Positions 40,611 to 51,033 of a stretch of 64,000 bases of DNA are shown piece after piece. A program made the position numbers and the translations under genes. The DNA is taken from positions 1,478,501 through 1,542,500 of the forward strand of contig NZ_CP081485.1 of the NCBI RefSeq assembly GCF_023617305.1, in the 5' to 3' direction. This stretch comes from Methanobrevibacter sp. TLL-48-HuF1 (lineage in GTDB: Archaea; Methanobacteriota; Methanobacteria; Methanobacteriales; Methanobacteriaceae). Position 1 is the stretch's first letter, and the number at the start of each line of letters is the position of its first letter. A model generated the notes under the pieces. It was not told where the DNA came from and did no database searches. It worked only from the letters and a program-made list of their open reading frames with translations.

Positions 40611-41179
40611 TTTGGTGTTTTTAATTTAGGAATAGTTATTAAAACTGTTCCGTTATTGAATTTTGCACTGATTTTATCAATTTCAATATTGTTGCTGAAT
40701 CTGATGCTTTTGCTGCATTTTCCTTGTTTTATATCTGAAATTAAAACAGTTTTATCTTCTTCTTCAATTTCTTCAGTATACGGTTTGAAAGTAGCTACAA
40801 TTGAGATGTCTTTGTCTCCAGCTTCAATATCAATTTCTTCTTTTTCAATACCTGGAACATCTACTTTCAAGTAGTATTTTTCTTCAGTTTCTATTAAATC
40901 AACGTCTAAGCTGTGGATGGTTGCTTTTTTATAATCATCAATTTTCTGATCAATTATTTTTTGAATTGATTTAATACCTTCTTGAAGATCATCAAAGCCT
41001 TTGGATAAATCTTCTGTCATTTTTCCAGCCATATTTTTTGTCTGTTCCCTTTTTTCGTTTAATTTTTCCTTGCGGTAATTGATTTTTTCTTCAGCCTTTT
41101 CTTTGTGTTCGTCAATTTTTTCTTCAGCTTTTTCTTTGCCTTCGCTAATTTTGGTTTCGATTATATCTTTCTCTACCAT
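40589..41179 (-). CDS. Hsp20/alpha-crystallin family protein with coiled-coil N-terminus
   Basis: A 196-residue small heat-shock protein. The C-terminal ~100 residues are the alpha-crystallin domain (YYLKVDVPGIEKEEIDIE, then NGTVLITIPK). The N-terminal ~80 residues are a highly charged Lys/Glu coiled coil with an 11-residue unit repeated in tandem (KEKAEEKIDEH, KEKAEEKINYR), encoded by a 33-base repeat. Ordinary sHsps have a hydrophobic N-terminal arm instead, so oligomer formation may differ. It is a single-gene unit. Confidence 0.9.
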   Translation of the reverse strand: MVEKDIIETKISEGKEKAEEKIDEHKEKAEEKINYRKEKLNEKREQTKNMAGKMTEDLSKGFDDLQEGIKSIQKIIDQKIDDYKKATIHSLDVDLIETEEKYYLKVDVPGIEKEEIDIEAGDKDISIVATFKPYTEEIEEEDKTVLISDIKQGKCSKSIRFSNNIEIDKISAKFNNGTVLITIPKLKTPKNKINVE

Positions 41180-41247
41180 ATTTGTGACTCCATTATGTTT
41201 AATTAAATTTAATTGTTATTATGGACTTTTAATATATAAAGGTATCT

Positions 41248-42258
41248 TTAATATTCCTCTTCTTCATTTCTTTCTATTTTTTTAACAGAGTCTAAAACTT
41301 TATTTATTTTATCAATACCTTCTCCCTCAATAGCTGATATGAAAATAGAGTTATCTAATTCATCAACATACTGTTCCACATAGCTGGTGTCTTCAATAAG
41401 ATCCATTTTATTAAATAGGTAGATTACAGGAATGTTGTCAAATATTTTTTCAATCTGTTTTAATAAATTGTACTGACTTTCCAGACCAAATCCGCAGGTT
41501 TCAGATGCATCGAAAATAAATAAAATAGCATCCGCCAAATGTTCCAAAGCCACTATTGCATTTAATTCAATATCATTCATTTCTAAAACCGGTCTGTCTA
41601 AAAGTCCTGGAGTGTCAATAATTTGAATACTTTTCCAATGTCTTTCCACATGTCCTATTTGAATACCTTTAGTTGTAAAAGGATAGTTGGCTATTTGGGG
41701 GTCTGCTCCAGATATCTGGTTAAGAAGTGTGGATTTTCCAACATTTGGAAATCCTGCTATTACAATTGTTGTTGCATTGAAGTCAATTGTAGGCATATTT
41801 CTTAAGTTAGCTTTTGCAAAATCAAGGAAATCCAAATCCTTTTTGATTTTGTTTACAACAGATGCAATTCTACCATATGCTTGTTTTTGAAGGGTAGTTG
41901 CTTTTTCTGATGGATTTTTTCTGATTTTGCTCCCATATTCTTTTTCAAGTTGTGTTAAAATACCATAAGCCCAGTTAAGCCCTCCAAGAGCCTGTTTCAT
42001 ATCATCTACACCAACAGTAATGTCAATGTAATCCTGATAGAATGGGGGAAGGTCTTCTATATCTGGAACACTATCTAAAATGGATTTTAATTTGTCTTTG
42101 ATTACCTGACAAGAAGTTATAACTCTTCTTTCTTCAATTCTTTTTCCTTTCAGATGTTTAGGTATTTTCTGTGTTCTCATTAAATCTGCCTGTTTTTTCC
42201 CTCTGCTAAATCCTTTGTCAAGTAATTCATCAGGAGTAGGTATTGTAGGTATCATCAT
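41248..42258 (-). CDS. NOG1-like GTPase (Obg/HflX superfamily)
   Basis: About 336 residues. An N-terminal helical domain of ~150 residues precedes a G domain with [18 protein letters not shown] and NKMD. The archaeal family is related to eukaryotic Nog1, which acts in large-subunit ribosome assembly, and lacks its C-terminal extension. I prefer the ATG at 42258 ([20 protein letters not shown]): it follows the SD aaagtgat, while the open frame up to an ATG at 42303 adds 15 residues with no SD. The gene diverges from the helicase gene. Confidence 0.88.
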   Translation of the reverse strand: MMIPTIPTPDELLDKGFSRGKKQADLMRTQKIPKHLKGKRIEERRVITSCQVIKDKLKSILDSVPDIEDLPPFYQDYIDITVGVDDMKQALGGLNWAYGILTQLEKEYGSKIRKNPSEKATTLQKQAYGRIASVVNKIKKDLDFLDFAKANLRNMPTIDFNATTIVIAGFPNVGKSTLLNQISGADPQIANYPFTTKGIQIGHVERHWKSIQIIDTPGLLDRPVLEMNDIELNAIVALEHLADAILFIFDASETCGFGLESQYNLLKQIEKIFDNIPVIYLFNKMDLIEDTSYVEQYVDELDNSIFISAIEGEGIDKINKVLDSVKKIERNEEEEY

Positions 42259-42506
42259 TGTTATCACTTTAAATATCAGTTGCTTATACTGCTTCTCTTT
42301 CAATAGTTATATAATATTCTTTAGCTAGGATGCTTAATTAAACTTGTGGCTAATGTTTAATTAAAAGTTGTTTCAATATTATTTATAAGATATTAGTTTA
42401 AACATACATAAAATAATTTGTTAATGCTGTTTACAACCGTTAATGTTTTTTGGACTTTTAAGAGAATCTTTTACATTTAATTTATTTTAATTAAGGGGGA
42501 TAATCA

Positions 42507-45083
42507 TTGAAAGAATATTATCAAATTGAAAATTTGCCAATTGAATTAAAAAATGAACTTAAAGATAATGCTTCTTTTTTTGATAATTTTGAGGGCAAAT
42601 CATTAGACGAACAACAAAGAATTGCCTGTATTTTGAATGATTGTGATTTGGAAATTATTGCAGGTGCAGGAACTGGTAAAACTCATACATTACTTGCTAA
42701 AGCAGAATATTTGATTGAAAAGAAAAATATTTCTCCTGATGATATTTTATTTTTATCATTTTCAAAATCTTGTGTAGAAGAATTAATTGAAAAATTAAAT
42801 TATGATGTTCCTACAAGTACAATTCATTCTTTTGGGCTGTCGTTAATCAATGAGTACAGGGATAAAGAAGTATATGATGGTAGAGGTTTTAAAAAGATTT
42901 TTGAGAAGTATTTAAAAACAGCATCAGATAAACAAATAGATGATATAACAACTTACTGTGAAAATAATCTTAACTCTCACGATATGATTAAATTAATAGA
43001 GTTGGATCGGGAAATTGAAAAATTTAATCATTTAATTTCAAAATCGAATATTTCTTCAAGAATTAAAAGTTTCATTGATTTATTTAAAGGTAAAGGATAT
43101 GTTGCTTCTGATTTTAAAAAGATTAAATCTAAATGTAAACATGACTTTGAAACTAATAATGGCGGATATTATACAAATAAAAATTATTTAAATAACATGG
43201 CTTTTATTCAGATAGTTAAATCAGTCTTTAGGTTTTATGAGGGTTACCTTTTTAGAAATCATTTAATTGACTTTAATGACATGATTAACAAAGCAATTGA
43301 ATTGATTGAAAAGGAAGGAATATTCAATAATTTTAAATATATTTTTGTTGATGAATATCAGGATATCTCTTATAAAAATTTTCAGTTTATAAAAACTCTC
43401 AAACAAGCTTGTAATGCTCATTTGGTTGTTGTTGGGGATGATTGGCAATCTATTTATGGTTTCAGAGATAGTGATATTACTCTGTTTAATGATTTTTGTG
43501 ATTATTTCCCAAATGCAAATAGGGTTTTCATTGAAAAAACTTACAGAAATCCTCAGGAATTAATTGACATTGCAGGTAATTTTATAATGAAAAATGAGTC
43601 ACAATTTAAAAAATCATTAAAATCAGATAAATCTATTGAAAAACCTGTAAAAATAATTTTTGATAGTGATTCAGATTCAATTTATAATCTCATTTATAAT
43701 TTATCAAAAGATAATGAAAAGGTATTCATTTTAGGCAGGTATAATGGGGATATTGATAAGTTTATATTTGATACTGACTTAGTTAAAAAATCAAAAGGTA
43801 GTTATAAACAAATAACAAATGATTATGAAAGTATAAAGAATGTGGAATATCGTACAATTCATAAAGCAAAAGGTCTTGAAGCAGATTATGTAGTTTTAAT
43901 CAATGTTTTTAATAGGGATTGGGGATTTCCTAATAAATTTTATCCACCATATTTCGTGAATTTAATACAGGATTGGGATTATGATAAAAAATTGGAAGAA
44001 GAACGTAGATTGTTTTATGTTGCTATTACTCGTGCTAAAAAAGGAGTTTATATATTTACAGAAGATTATAATCAGTCTGAATATATTGATGAATTAATAG
44101 ATGAAAATAATTTAGAATTAATTTATAGTGATGATTTTAACCGATTTAAGGAATTTGATAGTGTAGAGGAGGAAGATGTTAAAGCTAATTTAATTGATTT
44201 AAGCGATTTTGATAATTCTAAAGGTATTGAAATTAAAGCTAATCAGAAGGATTTTGGAAATAAGCTCCTTAAATCAAGAAAGTATGATGAAGCAGAAGAT
44301 TTTTATAAAAAATTAATAACTAATATGTATTTTTTAAATGATTATTATCCGTATAGAAAATTAGTTGAAGTATATTATAAGAAAAGAGATAATTTGAATG
44401 TTATAAACACAGTTGAAGAATTTTTTAAAAGTGGACGATTTTGTAATGAATCACAGGTATTGTGGTTTGAATCAAAATATAAAAAAGCATGTAAGTACTC
44501 TGGTCATAGTTTTTCTAATTTTGACGTATGTTTGGATTATTTTAATGAACATGGCCGTAAAAATAAAGACAAACAAAATGAACCTGTTCCAATTGCAGCA
44601 AGAATTCAAAGTGGTGGAAGAAAGGTAAAAATTATTTCTCAGGAGGCACATAATATAAAATCTGAATATCATGAGTTAAGCCTTAAATATAAATCTGCCA
44701 GATCTAGTAAAAAAGCATTATATTTTTTCGAGCAGTTATGGGATAGAAAAGAGTTTACAAAAAATTTAACTGCATATAAAAGATTATGTTCATTATATTA
44801 TGATACACAACAATATGAAAAAGTAATAGAAGTTGCAAAGGAATATTTTAATAGTGATGCCCGTAAAACTAAATCAAGTCCTGCTTGGTTTAATAAAAAA
44901 ATTGCAGAAGCTAGTAAAAAATTAGATAAATCTCCAGTAAACGAATCATCGGATTATATTAAAACAACTAACTTATCAAATGATGAATTATTATTTAAAT
45001 ATGCTGATTTATATGAAAAAGGATTATTAACTAAATATGAATTTGATAGAAAGAAAAAGGAATTATTATTTAATGATGATTGA
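42507..45083 (+). CDS. UvrD/Rep-type (SF1A) DNA helicase with TPR-like and SHOCT-like C-terminal regions
   Basis: An 858-residue protein. SF1 motifs are complete: Q-motif and Walker A GAGTGKT (52-58), motif II IFVDEYQD near 277, motif III VGDDWQSIYGF near 308, motif V TIHKAKGLEADYV near 449 and motif VI RRLFYVAITRAKK near 498. It is thus an ATP-driven 3'-5' DNA translocase. After residue ~560 comes a region of helical repeats resembling TPRs, including two similar blocks (YDEAEDFYKKL, YEKVIEVAKEYF). The last ~35 residues resemble a SHOCT domain (KYADLYEKGLLTKYEFDRKKKELL). No nuclease domain is seen. The start is TTG at 42507 after aaggggga. It stands alone, divergent from the GTPase gene. Confidence 0.88.
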   Translation: MKEYYQIENLPIELKNELKDNASFFDNFEGKSLDEQQRIACILNDCDLEIIAGAGTGKTHTLLAKAEYLIEKKNISPDDILFLSFSKSCVEELIEKLNYDVPTSTIHSFGLSLINEYRDKEVYDGRGFKKIFEKYLKTASDKQIDDITTYCENNLNSHDMIKLIELDREIEKFNHLISKSNISSRIKSFIDLFKGKGYVASDFKKIKSKCKHDFETNNGGYYTNKNYLNNMAFIQIVKSVFRFYEGYLFRNHLIDFNDMINKAIELIEKEGIFNNFKYIFVDEYQDISYKNFQFIKTLKQACNAHLVVVGDDWQSIYGFRDSDITLFNDFCDYFPNANRVFIEKTYRNPQELIDIAGNFIMKNESQFKKSLKSDKSIEKPVKIIFDSDSDSIYNLIYNLSKDNEKVFILGRYNGDIDKFIFDTDLVKKSKGSYKQITNDYESIKNVEYRTIHKAKGLEADYVVLINVFNRDWGFPNKFYPPYFVNLIQDWDYDKKLEEERRLFYVAITRAKKGVYIFTEDYNQSEYIDELIDENNLELIYSDDFNRFKEFDSVEEEDVKANLIDLSDFDNSKGIEIKANQKDFGNKLLKSRKYDEAEDFYKKLITNMYFLNDYYPYRKLVEVYYKKRDNLNVINTVEEFFKSGRFCNESQVLWFESKYKKACKYSGHSFSNFDVCLDYFNEHGRKNKDKQNEPVPIAARIQSGGRKVKIISQEAHNIKSEYHELSLKYKSARSSKKALYFFEQLWDRKEFTKNLTAYKRLCSLYYDTQQYEKVIEVAKEYFNSDARKTKSSPAWFNKKIAEASKKLDKSPVNESSDYIKTTNLSNDELLFKYADLYEKGLLTKYEFDRKKKELLFNDD

Positions 45084-45147
45084 TGGGATATTTTCAGAAA
45101 ATTTAGTGAAAATCCCATTTGTCACCACTATAAGTAATGTTACTTTA

Positions 45148-45705
45148 TTATTTAAATATTTGTCCCTGAAATGTGTATACATCACAGCTTTCATCTAAAT
45201 AGCTGTCTGCACTAATTCCTGCTTTCATACATGTATGTTCTAAAAAAGTTTCTACATCAAAGTTATTTTCAGTTGCTACTTGAGGAAGCAGCAATCCTTT
45301 TGAATATCCTTTTTTAATCATTAATCCGTCTTTGCCGATTTTGATATTGTTTAGATATTCACTTGGATGTGCAATTTCCATTAATTGGGGTTTTGTTAAA
45401 ACTGTAACCTCAAATTCCAGATTACCGTATTCTTCAGGAATTACCTGAGGAAATCTCGGGTCCTCAGATGCTGCTGCAATTGCTACACTGATTGTTGCCT
45501 GAATTGCACTTTCAATAGGTTCAGGATATCCGATACATCCTCTTAACTGATTATTTTTGTTTAAAGTTACAAAAACACCTAATTTTTCTTTAAGTTCTTC
45601 AGGACAGTCTTCAGGAACAAGAATTTGTTCGCCGGTTTCAAGATAAGTTTTTACCGCTTTTTTAGCTATATTTAACAAATATTCTCCATGTTCTTGGCTT
45701 ATCAT
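45148..45705 (-). CDS. AMMECR1 family protein
   Basis: A 185-residue single-domain protein with the conserved LRGCIGYPEP motif near residue 55. The AMMECR1 family is universal in archaea and eukaryotes, has no proven function, and often lies by MEMO or radical SAM genes. Here it follows tldD by 18 bases on the same strand. The SD agaggtg precedes the ATG. Confidence 0.9.
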   Translation of the reverse strand: MISQEHGEYLLNIAKKAVKTYLETGEQILVPEDCPEELKEKLGVFVTLNKNNQLRGCIGYPEPIESAIQATISVAIAAASEDPRFPQVIPEEYGNLEFEVTVLTKPQLMEIAHPSEYLNNIKIGKDGLMIKKGYSKGLLLPQVATENNFDVETFLEHTCMKAGISADSYLDESCDVYTFQGQIFK

Positions 45706-45723
45706 TTTTATTACACCTCTTTA

Positions 45724-47094
45724 TTAGCTACTTCCGCCAACTAAAGCATTTAAAATTCTTGTATGTGGTCCGCCGTCACCTACCGGTGCAGTCTGACCGT
45801 CTTTTCCACAGAATCCAACACTTAGTTCAAAGTCATTGCCGATAGCGTCAACATTTTTTAGGGTTTCTAATATATTTCCTGATAATGAAACGTCTCTTAA
45901 CGGAGTGGTTATTTCTCCGTTTTCTATTTTAAATCCTTCTGCAGCATTGAACTGGAATATTCCTTTTCCGGTATCAACTTGTCCGCCTCTTGAGCCTTTA
46001 AGATAAATTCCGTCAGGAATATCTTCTATCAGCTCTTCAAAAGACATCTCTCCAGGTTTTAAGTAAGTGTTACTCATTCTTACAATTGGTTTGTCAGCTA
46101 TTATTGATCTTGCATTTCCGGAAGATTCCATATTTAATTTTGATGCGGTTTCTCTTGAATTTAAAAGAGATATTAATTTACCGTCTTTTACTAGCTGATT
46201 AGGTTTGGTTTTAACTCCTTCTACATCATAAGGATAATATCCGAATCCGTCTTTTAAGCTTGCATCATCGTAGATATTGACTATGTCTGAACCTATTTTG
46301 CTTCCTAATTTATCTTTAAGAATTGAATCATTTTGCAAAATCAGATCCCCTTCTACTGCATGACCTAATGCTTCGTGAACAAATACTCCGGTTAAATTAG
46401 GGTCAGCAATAATTGGGAATCTTCCTGAAGGTGCGCTTTCAGCTTTCAATAATCTTACAGCCTTTTCACCTATTTTTCTTCCAAAAGCTTCAATGTCTTC
46501 GTCACTTATAGCTTCAAAGCCTTTTACTCCACCAATACTGTTGTGTCCGATTTGCATCATGGTTCCGTCACTTGCAGCAGCATTTAAAAACATTGCAACC
46601 CTATTTGTGTTCATTTCAATGTTTGTACCTTCACTGCTTAAGATAACTTCCTGGCTTTGTGAATCGGAATAGGAAACAGTAGTGCTGGTTACTTCTTTTA
46701 AACTGGCAGCTTTGCTGGCTTCAGACATTATTTCTTTTTTTTCTTCTATTGAAACATCACTGAAGGGTATTTTAACATCAGTAGATACTTTATCCTGAAT
46801 TATATCTGCTTTAGACAATGATTCATCTCCTTTAAGGGAGTTTGATATCTTTATAGAGGTTTGTGCTATTTCATCTAATTTTGATAAATCATTTGTATAA
46901 GCAAATCCCCATGCACCATTATTTAAAACTCTTATTCTTATGCCTAATGAGTTTCCTGTGTTGATTTCCTGTACTTCTCCGTCTTTCATGATTATGGAGG
47001 TGTTATTTCCGTTTCCACCTCTGATATCCACATAATCTACTTTGGGAATGGTTTTGTTAATGACTTTTTCAAATAAATCAAGATTTTCATTCAT
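45724..47094 (-). CDS. tldD: TldD/PmbA-family metalloprotease
   Basis: A 456-residue TldD-type subunit with the zinc motif [11 protein letters not shown] near residue 240, and the conserved C-terminal [15 protein letters not shown]. TldD pairs with an inactive PmbA/TldE partner to degrade unfolded peptides or to mature peptides. No tldE gene is in this window. It is the upstream gene of the pair with AMMECR1. Confidence 0.92.
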   Translation of the reverse strand: MNENLDLFEKVINKTIPKVDYVDIRGGNGNNTSIIMKDGEVQEINTGNSLGIRIRVLNNGAWGFAYTNDLSKLDEIAQTSIKISNSLKGDESLSKADIIQDKVSTDVKIPFSDVSIEEKKEIMSEASKAASLKEVTSTTVSYSDSQSQEVILSSEGTNIEMNTNRVAMFLNAAASDGTMMQIGHNSIGGVKGFEAISDEDIEAFGRKIGEKAVRLLKAESAPSGRFPIIADPNLTGVFVHEALGHAVEGDLILQNDSILKDKLGSKIGSDIVNIYDDASLKDGFGYYPYDVEGVKTKPNQLVKDGKLISLLNSRETASKLNMESSGNARSIIADKPIVRMSNTYLKPGEMSFEELIEDIPDGIYLKGSRGGQVDTGKGIFQFNAAEGFKIENGEITTPLRDVSLSGNILETLKNVDAIGNDFELSVGFCGKDGQTAPVGDGGPHTRILNALVGGSS

Positions 47095-47273
47095 TGTTTC
47101 ATATCCATGATAATATATTATTATCTATTTTTAGAGTTTAAGTTTAATATATGTGTTGTAATAAAGGGAATTCTTTTTTTATTTCTTTTTCCAAATATAT
47201 CCTTTGTGTTTAAATACAATAAAAAATATAACTCATGTTATAGATTTTTTTTTAAAAGTTATAAGGTGATTAA

Positions 47274-48473
47274 ATGGTAATAATTGTAGGTTCTGGAGCA
47301 GGAGGAGCAATATTAGCAATGGAATTAGCTAAATCTAATGTGCCAGTAACCATAATCGAAAAAGGAAAATATATTGACTCTAAAGATGCTTTTAATTATT
47401 ATGATAAATACAATGACAGTGTTGATTTGCTTACAGCTACATGTGTTGGAGGTTCAACAATGGTTTCAATGGCTAATATGGTTAGGGCATTAGATGAGGA
47501 GTTATATGATTATGGAATTGATCTTTCAGAAGAATATGATTATGTTGAAAATCTGATTAAGGTTCATGGTTTGGATGACACTCATATAGGCAAAGGAACA
47601 CAATTATTTTTGGATGCAGCTGAAGAGCTGGGTTTAAATCCGATTAAAATGCCGAAAGCGATTTATGAAGAAAAATGTATTCAGTGCGGTCAGTGTGCAT
47701 TTGGATGTCTTGTTGATGCAAAATGGACAGGAAAACACTTTGTTGACATAGCTATTGAAAATGGTGCAGAATTCATTGATGAAGCTGAAATCACTGGCTT
47801 GATAACTGAAGATAATCGGATAAAAGGAGTCAAATTTATTAAAAATGGAAAAGAGGAAATATTGCACTCTGATACAGTGGTATTGTCTGCCGGAGCTATT
47901 GGTTCTGCTTTAATTTTAAGGAAAATAGGGATTGATGCCGGAAGAGAACTGTTCTTTGATCCCTTTGTTTCAGTAGGAGGAGTTATAAAAGACATTAACT
48001 TCAACACTGAAGTTCAGATGGCAGGTCTTGTTGCTGGCAAAAACTTTGTTCTGTCACCTCATTACTCATCATTCATTCCGTCTAAAATAGGGGGGGATGT
48101 TGAACCTAAAGATATATTGAGTATCATGGTTAAAACATCTGATGAATGCAAAGGATACATAACTGATGGCGGGGATGTTGTTAAAATAAACACTATTAAT
48201 GATATTAGGTATTTGGCTGAAGGTGCAGCTGCTGCAGGTTTTATTCTGGAAAAAGCAGGTGTTAATCCAGCTACAATAGCTTCTACAGTTTACAGGGGAG
48301 CACATCCTGGCGGCAGTGCAGCTATTGGAAAATTTGTAGACAGCAATCTGGAAACTGAAATTAAAGGTTTGTTTGTTGATGATGCAAGTGTGTTACCAAT
48401 TTCTCCAGGAAAACCTCCGATTTTAACTATTCTGGCATTATCTAAAAGATTGGCAGATTATTTAATTGGCTGA
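47274..48473 (+). CDS. GMC-family FAD-dependent oxidoreductase
   Basis: A 399-residue flavoprotein. It begins with the dinucleotide-binding MVIIVGSGAGGAILAMELAK. It has the family's Cys-rich segment CIQCGQCAFGC near residue 133, then the substrate and C-terminal GMC parts (HPGGSAAIGKFVDSNLET, PISPGKPPILTILALS). GMC enzymes oxidise alcohols or reduce side-chain double bonds. In methanogens the substrate is unknown. It is shorter than bacterial GMC enzymes (500-550). The SD aaggtga lies just before the ATG. The gene converges on pyrI. Confidence 0.82.
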   Translation: MVIIVGSGAGGAILAMELAKSNVPVTIIEKGKYIDSKDAFNYYDKYNDSVDLLTATCVGGSTMVSMANMVRALDEELYDYGIDLSEEYDYVENLIKVHGLDDTHIGKGTQLFLDAAEELGLNPIKMPKAIYEEKCIQCGQCAFGCLVDAKWTGKHFVDIAIENGAEFIDEAEITGLITEDNRIKGVKFIKNGKEEILHSDTVVLSAGAIGSALILRKIGIDAGRELFFDPFVSVGGVIKDINFNTEVQMAGLVAGKNFVLSPHYSSFIPSKIGGDVEPKDILSIMVKTSDECKGYITDGGDVVKINTINDIRYLAEGAAAAGFILEKAGVNPATIASTVYRGAHPGGSAAIGKFVDSNLETEIKGLFVDDASVLPISPGKPPILTILALSKRLADYLIG

Positions 48474-48501
48474 TTTTTTTTATAAAAAAATAAGTGGAAG
48501 A

Positions 48502-48981
48502 CTATTCGAATTGTTTTTCGATATCTTCTGTTTTAATTAATTTTTCACAGTAATGGCATCTGACAACTGGCGGATGGTTGTTTATAACATTAAATTTAGG
48601 AGTTATCGGTTCATTTGCATAATTGGTTATGCATTTGGAGTTGGTACATTTGATAATTCCTGTAACTGTATCAGGCAGTATAATTTTATCTTTTTTTACT
48701 GGTTTGTAGTCTCTGATAATGTTAACACTGGCTTTAGGTGCAATTAATGCAATTTGGTCAAGTTCTTCATGGTTCAATTCTCTGTTTTCAATTTTCACTA
48801 TGTCTTTTCGACCAATTTCTTTTGAAGAAACATTCATAGCTACTGTAACATTTTTAGTTTCACTGTCTGGAAGCCCTAGTATTTTAAGGATATGCAATGA
48901 CTTATTTGCAGTAATATGGTCAATTACTGTACCATTTTCAATAGCTCTGATTTTTAATTCAGATTTTTTATCAACGCTCAT
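48502..48981 (-). CDS. pyrI: Aspartate carbamoyltransferase regulatory subunit
   Basis: The 159-residue product has the allosteric N-terminal domain ([14 protein letters not shown], nucleotide site) and a C-terminal zinc domain with four Cys (CTNSKC and CHYC). PyrI binds CTP/ATP and assembles with PyrB to control pyrimidine synthesis. pyrB is not in the window, so the subunits are encoded apart. Three bases separate it from the flavodoxin gene on the same strand. Confidence 0.95.
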   Translation of the reverse strand: MSVDKKSELKIRAIENGTVIDHITANKSLHILKILGLPDSETKNVTVAMNVSSKEIGRKDIVKIENRELNHEELDQIALIAPKASVNIIRDYKPVKKDKIILPDTVTGIIKCTNSKCITNYANEPITPKFNVINNHPPVVRCHYCEKLIKTEDIEKQFE

Positions 48982-48984
48982 AAT

Positions 48985-49479
48985 TTACCCACTGTACATT
49001 TTTAAGTCTAATATGTCAATAATTACTTCAGTATCATTGATTAAAGTTTCAATATCTTTATCCTTTGTGTTTAATGTAAATGTCTCAATAACTCTGGCTC
49101 CACGAGCTTTTACTTTTTCAGCCATTCTGTCTACTGTAGCCTGTCCCCCTCTGCCAGTCATTGTTGCAAAGAGGTATAGGTCTTTTCCTCTTAAATTGCA
49201 TCTGTCAATTAATGTTATAATTGCAGGTGTTGGTTTTCCTGCCCAAGTTGGAGTTCCGATGTAGATTGAATTATATTCTGTTAAATCCACTTCAGAAGGA
49301 GCTATTTCAGTTTTTGTTTCTTTAATTGAGTCAATACAGGAAGTTAGTTTATTTTTAAATCCACTTCTATTTTTCAAATCAGTAACTTCAAGTATATCAG
49401 TTCTTAACTCTTTTGCAAGTGTTCTAGCTACAACTTCTGTACTTCCATGTTGGGAATAATAAATTATCAAAGTTTTCAT
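48985..49479 (-). CDS. Flavodoxin family protein
   Basis: A 164-residue single-domain flavodoxin-like protein. The FMN phosphate loop YYSQHGSTEVVA lies at residues 7-18, and IGTPTWAGKPTPAI near 75 is part of the flavin-binding loops. It probably carries electrons or binds FMN in a reductase role. It is the upstream neighbour of pyrI, three bases apart. Confidence 0.88.
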   Translation of the reverse strand: MKTLIIYYSQHGSTEVVARTLAKELRTDILEVTDLKNRSGFKNKLTSCIDSIKETKTEIAPSEVDLTEYNSIYIGTPTWAGKPTPAIITLIDRCNLRGKDLYLFATMTGRGGQATVDRMAEKVKARGARVIETFTLNTKDKDIETLINDTEVIIDILDLKMYSG

Positions 49480-49530
49480 ATTATCTCCCTCTCTTTGATT
49501 TTATTTGTTTGTTTTAGGGTGTTATATATT

Positions 49531-50550
49531 TTATGGATTAAGCCCAAAATATTTTAATCCTGCTGTTTCATCTAATCCAAGCATTATGTTCATATTTTGT
49601 ATAGCCTGACCTGATGCACCTCTAACAAGATTGTCGATACAGGAAAGCATTACAACTCTTCCAGTATCATCAATTTCAAATCCTCCAATATGAACAAAAT
49701 TGGATCCTCTAACAGAACTTAAATGGGGAATTTCTCCCTCATCCATTAATTTAATGAAGTATTCTTTACCGTATGTTTTTTCATAGAATTTTCTTAATTC
49801 ATCAGGAGTAATGTCTGAATGCTCTTCTTTTAAGAAACTGTGGCTTGTTGTTTGGATTCCTCGAATCACCGGAACTAAATGTGGGGTAAATGAAACTTTA
49901 ACATCTTCAAACCCATGTAATTCCTGCTGAATTTCAGAAACATGTCTGTGTGAAGAAATTTTGTAGGGATTGACATTATCTGCAATATTTGGGTAATGTG
50001 TGGTACTTGAAGGATTTACTCCTGCTCCGCTAACTCCGGTTTTTGAATCAATGACTATTCTGTCAACCAAATCATTATCTACTAAAGGGTAAGAGGATAA
50101 TATTGCTCCTGTTGGGAAACATCCAGGATTTCCTACCAAATCAGCTTTTTTAATTTCATCTCTGTAAATTTCCGGAAGGCCATAAACACCTTTAATGTCA
50201 CTGGTATGTTCCAATCCGTACCATTTTTCATAAACTTTGGTGTCACGGTATCTGTAATCTCCGCTTAAGTCAATAACTTTAACTCCGGTTTCAAGCAAGT
50301 CCGGAACTATTTTCATTGATGCTCCGTGAGGGGTGGCTGTAAATATTATATCTGCATCCAATTCACCTGGCTGTTTATTTTTGAAAACTAATCCGGAATC
50401 TCTTATGTGCGGGTGTATTTTATGTGCAGGTGTTCCATCATATTTTCTTGAAGTAATATCATTTACTTCTACTTCGCTATGATTTAATAACATTCTAAGA
50501 AGTTCTCCACCAGTATATCCGCTTGCTCCTACTATTGCTACATTATACAT
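49531..50550 (-). CDS. argC: N-acetyl-gamma-glutamyl-phosphate reductase
   Basis: A 339-residue ArgC enzyme of arginine synthesis. It has the Rossmann [15 protein letters not shown] near the N-terminus and the catalytic Cys in GNPGCFPTG near residue 148. The start ATG follows tgaggtag. Upstream, ribL is 14 bases away on the same strand. Confidence 0.95.
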   Translation of the reverse strand: MYNVAIVGASGYTGGELLRMLLNHSEVEVNDITSRKYDGTPAHKIHPHIRDSGLVFKNKQPGELDADIIFTATPHGASMKIVPDLLETGVKVIDLSGDYRYRDTKVYEKWYGLEHTSDIKGVYGLPEIYRDEIKKADLVGNPGCFPTGAILSSYPLVDNDLVDRIVIDSKTGVSGAGVNPSSTTHYPNIADNVNPYKISSHRHVSEIQQELHGFEDVKVSFTPHLVPVIRGIQTTSHSFLKEEHSDITPDELRKFYEKTYGKEYFIKLMDEGEIPHLSSVRGSNFVHIGGFEIDDTGRVVMLSCIDNLVRGASGQAIQNMNIMLGLDETAGLKYFGLNP

Positions 50551-50564
50551 ATTTATCTACCTCA

Positions 50565-51026
50565 TTAATCACAATTATCGTTTATTTTTCCTTTGAAATC
50601 CATTTTTTTTATTTTTTTAATAATTTTACAGCTGCTGTCTAATTCTGCATTGTGGTATGCTTTCACACGTTCCACTTTAGCTTTTAATCCTCTTTTGTTA
50701 ATAGCTTTTTGTAATTTAGTAATGTCGTGTCTTTGATCAGCACCAATAGCTATTATGTCAGGATTAATTTCTTCTACAATTTTAAGGAAGTCTCCATTTT
50801 CATTACCTAGATAGGCTTCATCTACTCCTTTTATCATCTTTATTAACTCTAAACGTTGTTGTTCTCCAACTATAGGGTATCTTTTTCTTTTTTCAACAGT
50901 TGAATCACGAGCAATTACTACATAAAGTTTAGCGTCTTCGCCTCCAAGTTTTTTAGCTTCGTTAAGGTAAATTCCATGTCCAGGATGTAATAAATCGAAT
51001 GTACCTGTTGCCATTACTTTTTTCAT
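50565..51026 (-). CDS. ribL: Archaeal FAD synthetase (RibL)
   Basis: A 153-residue cytidylyltransferase-fold protein with [11 protein letters not shown] (HxGH motif). It transfers AMP to FMN to make FAD in archaea. The short length and the C-terminal Cys (SSCKI and the final NDNCD) fit RibL, whose air sensitivity has been linked to Cys residues. Glycerol-3-phosphate cytidylyltransferase is the alternative. It is seven bases downstream of hisA. Confidence 0.85.
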   Translation of the reverse strand: MKKVMATGTFDLLHPGHGIYLNEAKKLGGEDAKLYVVIARDSTVEKRKRYPIVGEQQRLELIKMIKGVDEAYLGNENGDFLKIVEEINPDIIAIGADQRHDITKLQKAINKRGLKAKVERVKAYHNAELDSSCKIIKKIKKMDFKGKINDNCD

Positions 51027-51033
51027 AATTTCA

